Below, one piece after another: positions 34,170-46,750 of a DNA stretch of 64,000 nucleotides. The notes below the pieces were generated by a model. That model did not search any database. It was given only the letters and a program-made list of their open reading frames with translations, and had not been told where the DNA came from. A program made the translations under genes and the position numbers. Source of the stretch: Eurosta solidaginis (Eukaryota > Arthropoda > Insecta > Diptera > Tephritidae); NCBI RefSeq assembly GCF_040869045.1, contig NC_090322.1:278406662-278470661 (forward strand). The letters run 5' to 3'. Positions within the stretch are counted from its first letter, which is position 1, and the number at the start of each line of letters is the position of its first letter.

Positions 34170-34924
34170 TCGGGTGGCCCTTTTTTATCAAATTTAAAAA
34201 TTTTCCCAATTTGTTTCACATTACTCAGTGCTATATCAATAGAAAAAAAAGTTATGTAAGATGTAAAGAAAATGTCGATGTTACCTGGCAAACGTTAACC
34301 CAGTTGCTCTTTAAGTTTAAATCGACAAATTCTTTTAGCCGGCTCCTTCGGAGGTTAAAACAATAATAAAAATATTATTGGATCTCATGAAGACGATCTG
34401 ACTGAAATATATTGGGAGTTTTCTAAAAAACAAAGTTCTTTTGTGACTATTGACCTTCAAATCTGAATCTGTAGATTTAACTATAAAGGTCGCTTTTCTT
34501 ATCTTATCTTTTCTTTTCTTTTCTCTTCTTTCTTATATATTCTTACCACATAACGCTACAGTGTAGTTAGCATACGACCCACAAAGACGCTAACATTTAT
34601 GATTTCCCCAAACGTGAGCAAACCAAATCTTAAGCCAGCTCGAAAATAGCTAAAATGGCAATACTAATTATGCACTTAAATATTTTTGTACTTGTTAAAA
34701 GTGCACATTCACCTATGTAGTCTGACCTATGCACATAAGATTGAGCACGATGGTAACTGAAGGTAATATTGAATGACTTTTGCCCAAGTAATGTGTTTAA
34801 AACTCCTTACTTATATAATACTTAATAACGGTTTCCGAGTGCATTTACAGCCGTTTTTATTTTGACTAGTTCACGAGCTTTCGGCAGGTGGTTGTAAGAA
34901 TGTACAGACATACACATATGAACA
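34170..34924. other. No recognised feature
   Basis: AT-rich spacer with a pyrimidine run TTATCTTTTCTTTTC near 34500-34530. No gene or repeat end seen. Confidence 0.45.
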
Positions 34925-35752
34925 CCCAGCAAAAATTTGAACTTTATATAAGGCTTAATTCACATGGCCAAAAGGCTTCTGATATCAGGCCTTAGTTTTA
35001 TAAAGAATATTAGTTTTAAGGCTTATTCCTTATACATAATACGAATAATTATAAAACAGCACTCATGGCCCACTGTGCTAACAGAAGCCAATGTCCGAAC
35101 TTCGACGCAGCTTCAGTTGCTCAGCAAGAAAAACAAAAGAAGAAAAGGATGACAATAGAAATGTTACATATAATAAACACCCCGGAAAATAGAAGAATAA
35201 TTACAAAACAGACATTGACAATATTGCACAATCATATAGGCACACTAAAACAAAAAAAAATGTTGACGACGAGCCAGCAATACTGACAGACTTATAGCCT
35301 ATATATAATAAAGCCTACATATGGAATTATTATAAGCCATTAAGAGGAATATAATAGCCTTACTATAAAGCTTATGGACCAAAGCGAATAAGACACAAAT
35401 TATGCCTTATTGTAAGGTAGTGCTTACTTATATAAGGAGTTTTACCCACTAAAAATCAGTTTGCATAAAGCCTTATTATAAGATAATACATAGAGTACAA
35501 TGAACCAGGTAGCATAAGAAATAGTATGCCGTAAGAAAAATAAAAAGTAAATCCGGTTTCTTTAAAAATATTTCGAAAATTTATCGACTAGAGCTGGGTT
35601 CCTTTAAGTTAAGGCAACATTTATTTTTTTATTTTTCGGTTTACATTAAGAATAAGCATAATATGTATAAGGAATTATTCTGAGATTAATCTGTCAGGAG
35701 TGAAACCAAAATTCCTCATTGCTTACCACCGCTTATGCCAGTTTTTGCTGGG
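34925..35752. mobile_element. Putative CCCAGC-ended TIR element with GCCTTATA words
   Basis: Begins CCCAGCAAAAATTTG and ends with CCAGTTTTTGCTGGG, an 11-bp perfect inverted terminus. The interior carries more than ten copies of the word TATAAGGC, TAAGCC or their complements in both orientations. No transposase frame. The flanks do not show an obvious duplication, so the family is open. Confidence 0.5.
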
Positions 35753-36396
35753 CATACATTTATGAACCTTTTATGTGTGCACTCACCTAGAAGTTTGCGT
35801 GTAGCATCGAAACTATGGCGTCAGGTGCCCAACATGAACTTAACGGTTTGACTGTAAATTCATATTAATCATAATTATGTAAATGTAATTTTTAGTGGCC
35901 AAGAGAACTGTTAAACCAACGAAGTAAACACATATATACATTCTTATTTATGTACATATGTATATCTAAACTTACTACATATATTTTTGTATACATAGGC
36001 ATAAACAGAAAAATGTCTGTGAATTAATTTGACTTAGGGTGGTCGTAGCTCTGTTTGTTAAACAAAGAAATATAAAATTAAATAAATAAAAATCCATTTG
36101 TTGTCCACAATCAAATAGTAAGGCCGTAACTTTAAAGTTTTGTTGACAAGAACGTATCCCAATATAATAAATATGCAACAGTAACCTATTAGGATCTAAC
36201 TTACAATTTGGAATAGATTTTAAACCACTAGGTCACTGAGATCTTAAAACCTAAAATATGGACATTGGAATGCTTCAAAGAAGTTGGTAAAATATAAGAG
36301 CTTCAACGCACACATTTTATTGCATTATCTCAACCCCTTTTACGAAGTGTAGTACAAATTGTGTATGCGGGGTACTCCTGAATGTGTTTTACAACA
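35753..36396. other. No recognised feature
   Basis: AT-rich spacer with short TACATATGTATA runs at 35935-35965. No coding content. Confidence 0.45.
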
Positions 36397-37980
36397 CACT
36401 GAAAGAAATGGTGCTATTAAAACCAACAAATCGGTTCAGTTGTTTTTGACTTAACGGAGATTCGGTGAAATTGAACGAATTATGGTTAATTCGACCGAGT
36501 TCTTTGTGAAGCGAACAAATTAGTTTAGTCATTTCAACAGAAGAGAAATTGTCGCTCTTAAGTTAACAAAATTTTGTAAAATTGACAGATTCCTAATCAA
36601 TCTAACTAATTTTTCTGTTAACACAAATGATCTTGCAGGTCATTTCAACGGCGGTTAACTGTCAATACATGAGCAAATTTCAAAGAGAATTTTACGCTCA
36701 CTGCGCTCTCTACTGTGTACTCATGACGATGGTGCCACTTATTAAAAACACCAAAATAAGAAAACCATCAGATCGAATAAACACACAAAATGGGAAAACA
36801 ATAAAAAACTATTTTTCAGTTATCAGTACAAAACGAAAAATCCTTATTTGAATTTACTGTGCAACAAATTATGAAATACCGGGACATCTATTTATCGGGT
36901 ACAATTTGGCAACTTCTCCTCCAAGCGAAATGCAAAATTGCTCCCTCTTGTTGCAAAAGTTTTGTTTGAACGAACAGGACTTTTCCAAAGTTAGTAACAT
37001 TTTGTTCAAGTTTTTATGAATTTTCACTCACGTGAACGAATCTAATGAGATAATAAAAAAACATCCGTTTTTAATGTTTCCGACAAAATAAAAGTTTGAG
37101 TTGTTTTGGAATCGTTTCAACTTAAAGTGTTACGAAAATTAAACTTGCCGAATTACATGTAAAGTTACTCCCGTGGTGAATTACCTTCCTGCGATTTGAT
37201 TCTTTACTTTTCTATAACTTACAAGTTCTCTTTTTAAAATGTTACGTCAATCATTTATACTACAAGTTCTGTTCGAAACAATCAAGTGTGGCAACTACAT
37301 GCGTGAGAAGAAATTGAGAATGAGCTGAGCTGCGACTGAAAGAATTGAGAATCAGTTTTGTGATTACTTCTTTCATTTCTATATTCATATGTATGTATAT
37401 GTAGCAAGCATGTGTATTTATGTGTTCACATATTTACGTATTTATATGGCGGCCGCAGTGGTGTGATGGTAGCGTGCTCCGCCTACCACACCGAAGACCC
37501 TGGGTTCACACCCCGGGAAAAGCAACATCAAAATCAGAAACAAGCTTTTTCAATTAGAAGAAAATTTTTCTAAGCACAGTCGCCCCTCGGCAGTGTCCGG
37601 CAAACACTCCGAGTGTATTTCTGCCATGAAATGCTCTCAGTGAAAACTCATATGCCTTGCAGATGCCGTTCGAAGTCGGCATAAAACAAGTAGGTCGCGT
37701 CCCGCCAATTTGTACGAAAAATTAAGCAGCACGACGCAAATTGGAAGAAAAGTTCGGCCTAAAATCTTTTCGGAGGCTATAGCCCCTTACATTTATTTAT
37801 TTATATGGCAACATAGGTATTTTCATACAGAGCTGCCGCAACAACTTTTTTTGTTCATTTGACTACTAAAACGGTCAATTACGTATCAACGATTTGTGCG
37901 CAGTTGATTCAACATCTTTTTGCGATGGATAAAAATTGACAGAAATTTCGGTTGATTTTACCAGTCTTTTTCTTTCAGTG
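36397..37980 (+). mobile_element. CACTG-ended TIR element, copy B (non-autonomous)
   Basis: Same ends (CACTGAAAGAAATGGTGC and CTTTTTCTTTCAGTG) and the same internal order as copy A at 11716-13439, including TAACGGAGATTCGGTGAAAT and CGAATTACATGTAAAGTTAC. It carries its own SINE at 37451-37797, at a different internal position from the SINE in copy A. Confidence 0.7.
37451..37797 (+). repeat. tRNA-derived SINE, best-preserved copy
   Basis: Head with GTGTGATGGTAGCGTGCTCC (A box) and GGTTCACACCCCGGG (B box), then a body containing GTCGCCCCTCGGCAGTG, TCGAAGTCGGCATAAAAC and GCACGACGCAAATTGGAAG, ending in an AT-rich tail. Flanked by the 12-bp duplication TATTTATATGGC (37439-37450 and 37798-37809). 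RNA polymerase III transcription is expected from the boxes. Confidence 0.9.
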
Positions 37981-38176
37981 TATGTGCATCAAACGAAAGG
38001 TATGAAAAACAAATTTTTCAAAGTGCTAATTTTCGAGGTAGGCACTGTAGTCGACATATCTGAAAACCTATTAAAGAAGTTGACACGAAGCTATATTCTT
38101 TAAACACTTCGTTAAACTAGATCAAGTCATGAGAATAAAGAAGAAAATGTTTTTGGAGAGAGCTTTAAGCTGCAGA

Positions 38177-38383
38177 CATTGGTTCTTTATCGGTAACCGT
38201 ATCGGAAACCTTATAACAGCTGATTCGGCCAACCTTATGGGAATCAATGCAATCGATTATTGGCGCCGCTAAGGTTGTAACCGTATCGTAGCCAACCAAT
38301 TGGTTTTTGGTTTACCGTCGTAACGGTAAACAGCTGATTACGTTAGGGATACGACTACAGCGATACGACATACGGCACCAATG
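38177..38383. mobile_element. Putative ~207-bp MITE
   Basis: The left end CATTGGTTCTTTATCGGTAA and the right end, inverted, CATTGGTGCCGTATGTCGTA share the first 7 bases and a looser CGTATCG word; CAGCTGATT occurs in both halves. No target duplication is clear. Confidence 0.35.
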
Positions 38384-39020
38384 ACTCCCGCTTTAAATTG
38401 TTGTCGTTAGTATTTAGTAATTTTCTTAGAAAAATTATGAGCAGTTTTTCCTCTTTCACAGCCACTGTGAAAGTCTCTATCTGCACAAAAAAAAGGGTAT
38501 TTTAAAAAAAACTGCATTAGATGCCTGTTTGAAGAATTGGCAGACTATATATTTTAATCTTGAACACACAAGAGATACTCTACTCTTGGCTTATATTGAT
38601 CTACATATATGTATATACGCTTGATGCAAATATCTCTGTTCTTTTATTGCTAATTTTTTCTAAACTTTCTCTGAAAAATAAAAATTGATTCGAAATTCCA
38701 GTGTAGATTTTGCTGTCATAGAATTAACAACTGTTTAGTACCTTTATCCAAATTCACGAAAAAACTCAAAAGCTCAAAAAAATTGTTGTTCCCTTTAACA
38801 TGCAGTTGTGTAGTTCTCGAAGAACAAGAATGTTTATATGGAGTACACTGTTTCTAATAACAATAATTATTTAGAGTCTATGTTGGAAACATAATATTTT
38901 ATATAATGTTTCACCCTAATTTGTAGATATTTGTGCATACTCATACTACATATGTAAGTTACTGCTTTGCTGTTTACACGATTTTCCACTTTTTATATCG
39001 CAGTTAATTTTCGAGCGGCT
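38384..39020. other. No recognised feature
   Basis: AT-rich spacer with no frame or repeat end recognised. Confidence 0.45.
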
Positions 39021-40779
39021 TTTTTATACTCAGTTGAGCAGAGCTCACAGAGTATAATAACTTTGATTGGATAACGGTTGGTTGTACAGGTATAAAGGAA
39101 TCGAAATAGATATAGACTTCCATATATCAAAATCATCAGTATCGAAAAAAAAATTTGATTGAGCCATGTCCGTCCGTCCGTCCGTCCGTCTGTCCGTTAA
39201 CACGATAACTTGAGTAAATTTTGAGGTATCTTGATGAAATTTGGTATGTAGGTTCCTGGGCACTCATCTCAGATCGCTATTAAAAATGAACGACATCGGA
39301 CTATAACCACGCCCACTTTTTCGATATCGAAAATTTCGAAAAACCGAAAAAGAGCGATAATTCATTATAAAAGACGGATAAAGCGATGAAACTTGGTAGG
39401 TGCGTTGACCTTATGACGAAAAATTGAAAATTGGTAAAATTTTGGACAATGGGCGTGGGTGAAGGTAATTTAAAAGTTTTGCAAGTTGTATTTTGGCAGT
39501 CGTTGAAGATATCATGATGAAATTTGGCAGGAACGTTATTCCTGTTAATATATGTATGCTTAATAAAAATTAGCAAAATCGGAGAACGACCACGCCCACT
39601 TAAAAAAAAAGTTTTTTTAAGTAAAATTTTAACAAAAAATTTAATATATTTACAGTATATAAATAAATTATGTCAACATTCGACTCCAGTAATGATATAG
39701 TGCAATAAAATACAAAAATAAAAGAAAATTTCAAAATTGGCGTGGCTCCGCTCCTTTTTCATTTAACTTGTCTAGGATACTTTTAATGCCATAAGTCGAA
39801 CAAAATTTGCCAATCCTTGTGAAATTTGGTAGGGGCTTAGATTATAGGACGATAATTGTTTTCTGTGAAAAAGGGCGAAATCGGTTGAAGCCACGCTCAG
39901 TTTTAATACACAGTCGGCCGTCTGTCCTTCCGCTCGGCCGTTAACACGATAACTTGAGCAAAACTCGATATATCTTTACTAAACTCAGTTCACGTACTTA
40001 TCTGAACTCACTTTATCTTGGTATACAAAATGAATGAAATCCGACTATGACCACGCCCACTTTTTCGATATCGAAAATTAATAAAAATGAAAAAAATCCC
40101 ATTATAATATAACAAATACGAAAAAAGGGATGAAACATGGTAATTGGATTGGTCTATTGACGCCAAATATAACTTTAGAAAAAACTTTGTAAAATGGGTG
40201 TGACACCTACCATATTAAGTAGAAGAAAATGAAAAAGTATTGCAGGGCGAAATCAAAAGCCCTTGGAATCTAGGAAGGATAACTGTTCGCGGTATTACAT
40301 ATATAAATAAATTAGCCGTACCCGACAGATGATGTACTGGGTCACCCTGGTCCACATTTTGGTCGATATCTCGAAAACGCCTTCACATATACAACTACCA
40401 CCACTCCATTTTAAAACCCTCATTAATACCTTTAATTTGATACCAATATTGTACAAACACATTATAGAGTCACTCCGGGTCCACCTTTTCGTCGATATCT
40501 CGAAAAGGCGTCCACCTATAGAACTAAGGCCCTTTAAAATACTCATTATCACCTTTCGTTTGATACACATATCGTACAAACAAAGTCTAAAGTCAGCCCT
40601 GGTCCACCTTTATGGCGATTTAATACCTTCCATTCGATACACATGTCATACAAATACATTCCAGGGTTTCCCTCGGTTCATTTTCCTACATGGTGACTTT
40701 CCCTTATTTTGTCTTCCTCCATAGCTCTCAGCTGAGTATGTAATGTTCGGTTACACCCGAACTTAGCCTTCCTTACTTG
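39021..40779 (-). mobile_element. Hairpin/array repeat, copy 2
   Basis: Opposite orientation to 24337-26389. Begins TTTTTATACTCAGTTGAGCA and ends with the hairpin GTTCGG-TTACAC-CCGAAC (40744-40761) and CCTTCCTTACTTG. A (CCGT)n run is at 39170-39195 and only about three units of the 130-bp array remain (40340-40690). It keeps a central part (39600-39900) that copy 1 lacks, so the two copies carry different internal deletions. Confidence 0.7.
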
Positions 40780-43678
40780 TTTCAAGATACACTTAATTTC
40801 TGTTCCAATGATTTTATATTCCTGATAAAAGTAAAACGAATTTGTTAACAAAGTACTGTTTTAGCGACATTAATGGCATAACTATGTGCAGACATAGATC
40901 GGATGTATGTATGTATGTACAAATCTGCTATGTATGTATGTGCGTTAATTGCATTAAACATTCATAACATTCTGGCTTTGAATACAATTTATATTTCATA
41001 TTTCTGTAATCATTTAATAGTTAATATTTTCCACCTTTTCTGCATATCTATCCATCTTTATGTTAGTCGACATTGGATATTGTTACTGACTTTTCCAAGA
41101 ATCCAGCTTAAAAGAAAATTGGTTAAAGCAGTAATTGTTTTAATGCTAAACATGATCGAGTGAATTATCCAGTTTTCACGCTCACAGAATAGCGTACATA
41201 CATACATACATATGTACATCCATCCAATATAAAGGAACAAAAATATCGACAAATTGCGTGCTGAGTGGCCTTGCGTGCGTTTAACGTCAACATGTAAACG
41301 TTGAAGAAATCACCACACAATACACATAACTTTTATTCGCCCTCCTATTTCTTTACACCCACCGCGACACGTCATTCCACCAATTCCGTTCCACCCCCCA
41401 TTATAACATGCTTCTAATTCCAATATATGAACGTGCGTTTGTATGTTAGGACAATGTACAAGTTGTTTACGGTTTAGTCGAGTATTAGGCCATCGTTAAC
41501 TGCCAGCGCCTCAACTTAACGTCGATTGTTACGCAGCCACCACCACTTAATATAAACAGTTTCTTAAGTGCCTTGGTTCGAAAATTCTCTTCCGTTTGCC
41601 GTTTTCACTACGAGCACTTTTTGTCACAGTAAGAGCCTTTTAGATGCTCTCTTTATGCTTAATTGTAGTTGTTGCTGCTGGTAATGTTGCAATTGGTTAA
41701 TAAATCAACACAAACATACACGTGGCCACCACCACTACACTAATTTTAGCCGTTAATTCAGTCCGTTTCAAATTAATTATTTAACCGCACTGTGGGAACA
41801 TTTTAATATTCAAAGTTGTAGTTTGAATCCACACTGGACCCAGTGTCGTAAATTATTACTCTTCGTTCGTGTAAATGTATGTAGATTGTCAATGGCACTT
41901 AGCCCTATTTTAACGGGACTTGGTCGTTTCTGAGAGTAGGTTGTACTTTAACTATTTAGATCTGTAAAAATATCGATGGTAATATCGGTTTTTAGTGCCG
42001 ATATCGATATTTTTTTGAATACTAAGTTTTGTATATCCAAATTTGTGTGTATATGCATATACGCCGTTATTTTGGTTTTGACAACCCTTTGATTCCCTTT
42101 TATGTCACTTTACGCTTTACTATACTTTTAACATCACCGTTTGCCATATATTGGTGTAAGAAAAAGCATTATTTAAAGGGCTATAAGGCTCACGTCCCAG
42201 AATATGAAATATTAAAATACTTAACATAAGTGTTTCTTAGAGGGGTTTATCCCGCCCGTGGTTTGGCATATACTCCAAGTTAGTTCTTTAATGAAACGCT
42301 TGTTCTGCTAATTTGTAGGAAATTTTGAAAGTAGCAGAAAAGCTCGGTTTAAGTCTCCTCGGAAGTGTATCGGGTCAGGTTTTCACTTTTTTATTAAGTA
42401 AAAAGGCCTTAATAGCTCAGAAGGCAGTTCGAAGGAAATATAAAGCTTCTCAGGGCCAAATAATTATGTGCCAATTTTAAGACCCGGATGTCAAATAACC
42501 ACGATTGAGATTTGATTTGAGTTTTGAAATGTACACTTTAGTTTCATATAATTTTTATGGAGGAAAAGTATACACTTTAAAGCTCACGCTAATTGAATCT
42601 AGCCCTAGATTATTTTTTTAAAGAAATTTCGGCTGTATCAAGGATAAAAAAATATATGTATATTTAGAGAAACTCTTTGCAACTTCTCGACCAATGCTGA
42701 AGACGATTTAGTTTTTTTTTTTTAATTTTTGGCCCAGAACATAAACTTGAGACCTTCGGTATGGTAGACAGCCCCGCTATGCTCTATAAAACGAATGCAG
42801 AAAACTTCGTACATAGTTTGGTTTACGGTGGATGATAAATTAAGCTTAAATCTACATACTGATTCGAGCAGTATCATCGAAATAGTAGGAAATATTTTAG
42901 CACGCTCGAAAACGAACGCTCGAAATTTTTCACAAGGCTTTTTTGGTACACATAATTTTAGTTATAGTTAGACAAAGAAATATTTCTTCGAATATTTATG
43001 CCGAATCCAAGTGGGGTTTACTAGGCAGATGTATTTTTTTCCGAGAAGGTTTGCATGGCAGAAATAAATTGTTTGTTAAACCACGACAACGTTCGAAACA
43101 CTTTTAAGTTGTTTGGAATTACTTTTCCCAGGACTTAATCTAGAACCAAGGAATCGAATGGTAAGCACTTTTGATATTTTTAATATTTTGGAAAACAAAA
43201 AATATTTGATTATCCAGTATTTAAAATGCGAATTATATGTGCGAATCAATACTACCATCGAATGTTGATTATCGTAAGATTTCTCTACAGGGTGTTTCAT
43301 TCGAATTAAGGGGAGGGTTTATGGTTGTAGTTGTATTTATTTATTATGCTTCATTAAATGTGGGGTGCAACTTAATTACGTTAAGCACTGACGCTTTTGA
43401 CACTTTTACTATTAAACAATGTCAAACGATGTGATAAATTATTTGAAAATTTGTTTTGCAACATTTTATGGTTCTTAGTAATACGGCATTTTATCATCAT
43501 TATAATAAAATAATATTTAATAACAACAATAATAACAATAATTTTAATAATATTAACTCTGCCGAATAATGGTCAACTATTCGCCGCAGTTGGAATATGA
43601 GCGATACAATACAACAACAAATATAAGGTATGTCTATGTTCAAAGTGTTGAAAGAATGTGAATTTCGTTACCTTGACT
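40780..43678. other. Mostly unique segment, no gene recognised
   Basis: Contains (TATG)n runs (40903-40938, 41200-41215), a TATCGATA octamer at 42002-42009 and a decayed SINE piece at 42233-42380. The short frames have no domain. Confidence 0.4.
42233..42380 (+). repeat. tRNA-derived SINE body, very degenerate
   Basis: The ordered words TTCTTAGAGGGG, TTTGGCA-A-ACTCC, AATTTGTAGGAAAT, AAAGCTCGGTTTAAGTCTCC and TCGGAAG follow the SINE body of 37560-37790. Confidence 0.4.
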
Positions 43679-43686
43679 CGTAAAGG

Positions 43687-43906
43687 CAGGCATGCTTAAC
43701 GAACGAAACGATATCATTTCGTTACGATAATCAACGCTAATAAACGAAACGAAGTCACTTCGTTTCGTTTATTAACGTTAAGAACGTCAAATTAACGTTA
43801 ATTTGACGATCTTAACGTTAATAAACGAAACAAAGTGACTTCGTTTCGTTTATTAGCGTTGATTATCGTAACGAAATGATATCGTTTCGTTCGTTAAGCA
43901 TGCCTG
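43687..43906. mobile_element. 220-bp foldback hAT MITE
   Basis: Almost the whole element is one inverted repeat: it starts CAGGCATGCTTAACGAACG and ends with the complement, CGTTCGTTAAGCATGCCTG. The 8-bp duplication CGTAAAGG flanks it exactly (43679-43686 and 43907-43914). The interior is a repetition of AACGTTAA and CGAAACGAAGT words. Non-coding. Confidence 0.9.
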
Positions 43907-43914
43907 CGTAAAGG

Positions 43915-45445
43915 CTTCAACGTAGACTGCGTTTTCACTGATTTCTCACAGGTTTGGTATATTTGAATATGTATATATACCCTCACCCCAAACTGTGGCA
44001 CGACGGAACTCAAAAGATTCAAAGCGAAAAAAAAAAACGCTGAATAATCGACGTTGCCCCACAAAGTTACCTATTTCTTTTTCCAGGGAAATAAATGGGA
44101 CTTATTTTGAGCAACACGAAAAATTATCGAAACAGGATCGTATTGTAAAAAGTTGAAAAGTTTAAGAGTAGAAAATAATTAAAAAAAAAAATTGGAGTCT
44201 AAATATTTATTGATATATCAGTCCTCCTCCTTTTGCACAAGTAAAGTTACTTACAATAATTGGTCGATCTTGGAGACATCAAGTTTTTTCGATTCGAAAC
44301 ACTTGAAGTGAAAGGCACCTTAATTTTAAAAGGCCACATCTGTATTTTAAAACGTTGTTGAATAAAAAGAAACCACTTCTGAAAGCTTTAAATAAACGTG
44401 GCACAGAGAAAGTTTAGACATTCTCATAGTCCGTGATGAAGGTTCCTTTGCTAATTTGCTTGAATTGGCTTTTAAGTTTTATTTAATATTGTAAAAGTAT
44501 CCAAGAATCAGAAAATGTGTTTTAAGCTGTGGTTATGCTTAGTTGAACTAGGTCTTTGAGTAATAAATTGAGGTCACTAATTAATAAACCAATCACAGTT
44601 TTTATAAGCTTTTATTTACTTTCACTTGGCTGTTGTTTGTAATCAAATCTTGCAAGTTAAATTTGATACACTTCCCGGTGTCCGATTGAGCTGAAATTTT
44701 GCACACATGTATAACTCCGATGATAATGCAATATTACTTTGCGAAAATTCGATAAATTAATCGATAATAGAGTTATCGATAATGATTTGTGTTCACAAGT
44801 TAATAAAAGCCTAAGTCATTTGTTTAGAGGGATGGTGAATAACCTGCAGCGGCTCAAGAACGAGGTAACTTCGCTTTGTTTGTGTATAAACGAACGTAGA
44901 AGTTAGGCTGTTATCGCTCAATGGTGCATACTTTTCTGCGCACTTGATTTTGTTTTACAGATTTAACCCACAGAGCAGAGATCTGCAATCAGTAGTAGTA
45001 AACTGAACGCGACATAGGCAAAGTCACAATAAAATATGATTTTCAGTTAGTTAGCACTGTTTGACACAATTTTATATGTGCCCTCTGTCAAAAATGCTTC
45101 AACTGACTTAGTCACATTTTATTTCGATTATGAATATGCCCCAATAAATTCGCATCATGATATAAAAAATTGTGTACTCATACTCAGTCATGGTTATTTA
45201 AACGTAGCGATTCGTATCAGTAATTTGGTTGAGAGTCTTTTTCATCCTGACGGTGAGCGCGAAAGATCTGACAACCGAAGATGCTGATATCAGAAGTGGA
45301 GCCACTTTTGGCAAATACATACGATATGTTTTCTGGAAAATCTGTATATTCATATGTACATATGTATTTAACGTTTTGTTGTTGCAAGAACACGTGAACA
45401 TGTGTGCGCATATATAATAATTCATTTGAATGAGTTGAACAAAGC
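43915..45445. other. No gene recognised
   Basis: AT-rich sequence. TATCGATA occurs at 44774-44781 next to another ATCGATAA. Short frames at 45078-45510 overlap on both strands and look like chance. Confidence 0.4.
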
Positions 45446-46222
45446 ATGGGGCGCATTCCAAAAGCACAACTGCTGGCGAAGTTGATTAGTGATAACTTCT
45501 TGGAACGCACAGTTGCAACTTTAAAACAAATTTGTGAGTATAAAAATTTTCCGCTCTATTCACTCAACGTGTTTATCGATTGGTTGTTGACAGTTGGCTC
45601 AACCTATCGTTTCAAAAGCACAATTTCTTTCACTCAGCTGATAACTGATTATTAGCAAGATCAATTAATTGACGGAACAAAAAACAATGATCAGATTGAT
45701 GTTAATAATATAATACACTCAGACATTAACAAAAGCCGAGGTATTCCAAAACTATAAATATTTGTTGGTGCTAAAGTTATGTTGAGATCTAAAGTTGACG
45801 TTGAAATTATATGGCCATATTACAGGCGTGCTCAACTATGCCATAACGATATACCATCGGTTATCGTAGACTTTGGTAACGATGGCGTTCTCATAATACG
45901 GCCTAAATCAGTTCAATTTCCTTCTAAGTTTAATCACGGCACAGCTGAAAGAAGAATGCTTCCGATTGTCTTGTCGTGGGCTTCAACTGTGCACAAAATG
46001 CAGGGAACTACTGTAGATCATGCTGTTATTTATCTAGGCTGCAAAATATTTGCTGCTGGTCAAGCTTATGTGGCTTTAAGCCGAGTTAGGTCTTTAGCAG
46101 GTCTTCGAATCGAAGAACTTGACTGTTCAGAGTTGACTTCGAAGAAACCTTGTAATGTTGATGCATTCACAGAAATGGATGGGATGAGAAACGTTACAAA
46201 TAACTATGTAAAAATTACATAA
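45446..46222 (+). pseudogene. Pif1/Helitron-type DNA helicase, carboxy-terminal remnant
   Basis: The frame 45779-46222 (147 codons) contains the carboxy-terminal helicase motifs of Pif1-like enzymes: [14 protein letters not shown] upstream of and into the frame, then [18 protein letters not shown] (motif V) and [15 protein letters not shown] (motif VI). Between VDVE and [11 protein letters not shown] the usual G-x-x-G-x-V/I segment is missing, indicating a small deletion. The Walker A and B motifs should lie upstream but are not visible; 45446-45655 is a separate short frame of doubtful relation. Pif1-like helicases of this form are common in insects as parts of Helitron/Helentron transposons. 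The remnant cannot be functional. Confidence 0.75.
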
Positions 46223-46317
46223 CTAATTTAAACAATATTTTACCGTACTAAAAACTAAAAGAAAATTGATATTTAAATAAAATTTAAGAAAAAAGCTTTT
46301 CTATGAACAAGCTTTTA

Positions 46318-46642
46318 TTACTTGTTAATAAAATTAACTAAAAAGTAAAAAATAAAATTGTTCTAATTAAAGCGTGTTGAATTTTGATGGTATAATTAAG
46401 AACATTTTCTTGCTATCACAATTTAACACCCTTTTATTAGAACAATTAGGACTGTGATATAAACTGTAAGATTTAATAATTTAGGTGTAAAGTTTTAATG
46501 TTAAAAATATATAATTATGTACAATATGGAATTTTTTTGTCGCAGACGAAGAAGGTTAAAGGTTACAATGAACTTATAAAGTGTTATATTTCTTTACAGT
46601 CAATTTATTTTTTACTTTTTAGTTAATTTTATTAACCAATAA
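46318..46642. repeat. Spaced inverted repeat (about 43-bp arms)
   Basis: Left arm 46318-46360 (TTACTTGTTAATAAAATTAA and onward) and right arm 46601-46642 (CAATTTATTTTTTACTTTTT and onward) are near-perfect complements separated by about 240 bp. It lies just downstream of the helicase remnant and is followed by an (ATT)n run at 46645-46664. Confidence 0.7.
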
Positions 46643-46750
46643 TATTATTATTATTATTATTATTTTAAAAAAAGTTTTTTTCTTTAATTTTATTACCTTT
46701 ATTATGTAAGTAAAAGTATTACTCAAACACATAGAAAGACAACATTAAAG

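Noticed and set aside
45198..45510. Three overlapping frames on both strands near 45.2-45.5 kb
   Set aside because: Mutually overlapping, with no domain and no bias; treated as chance.
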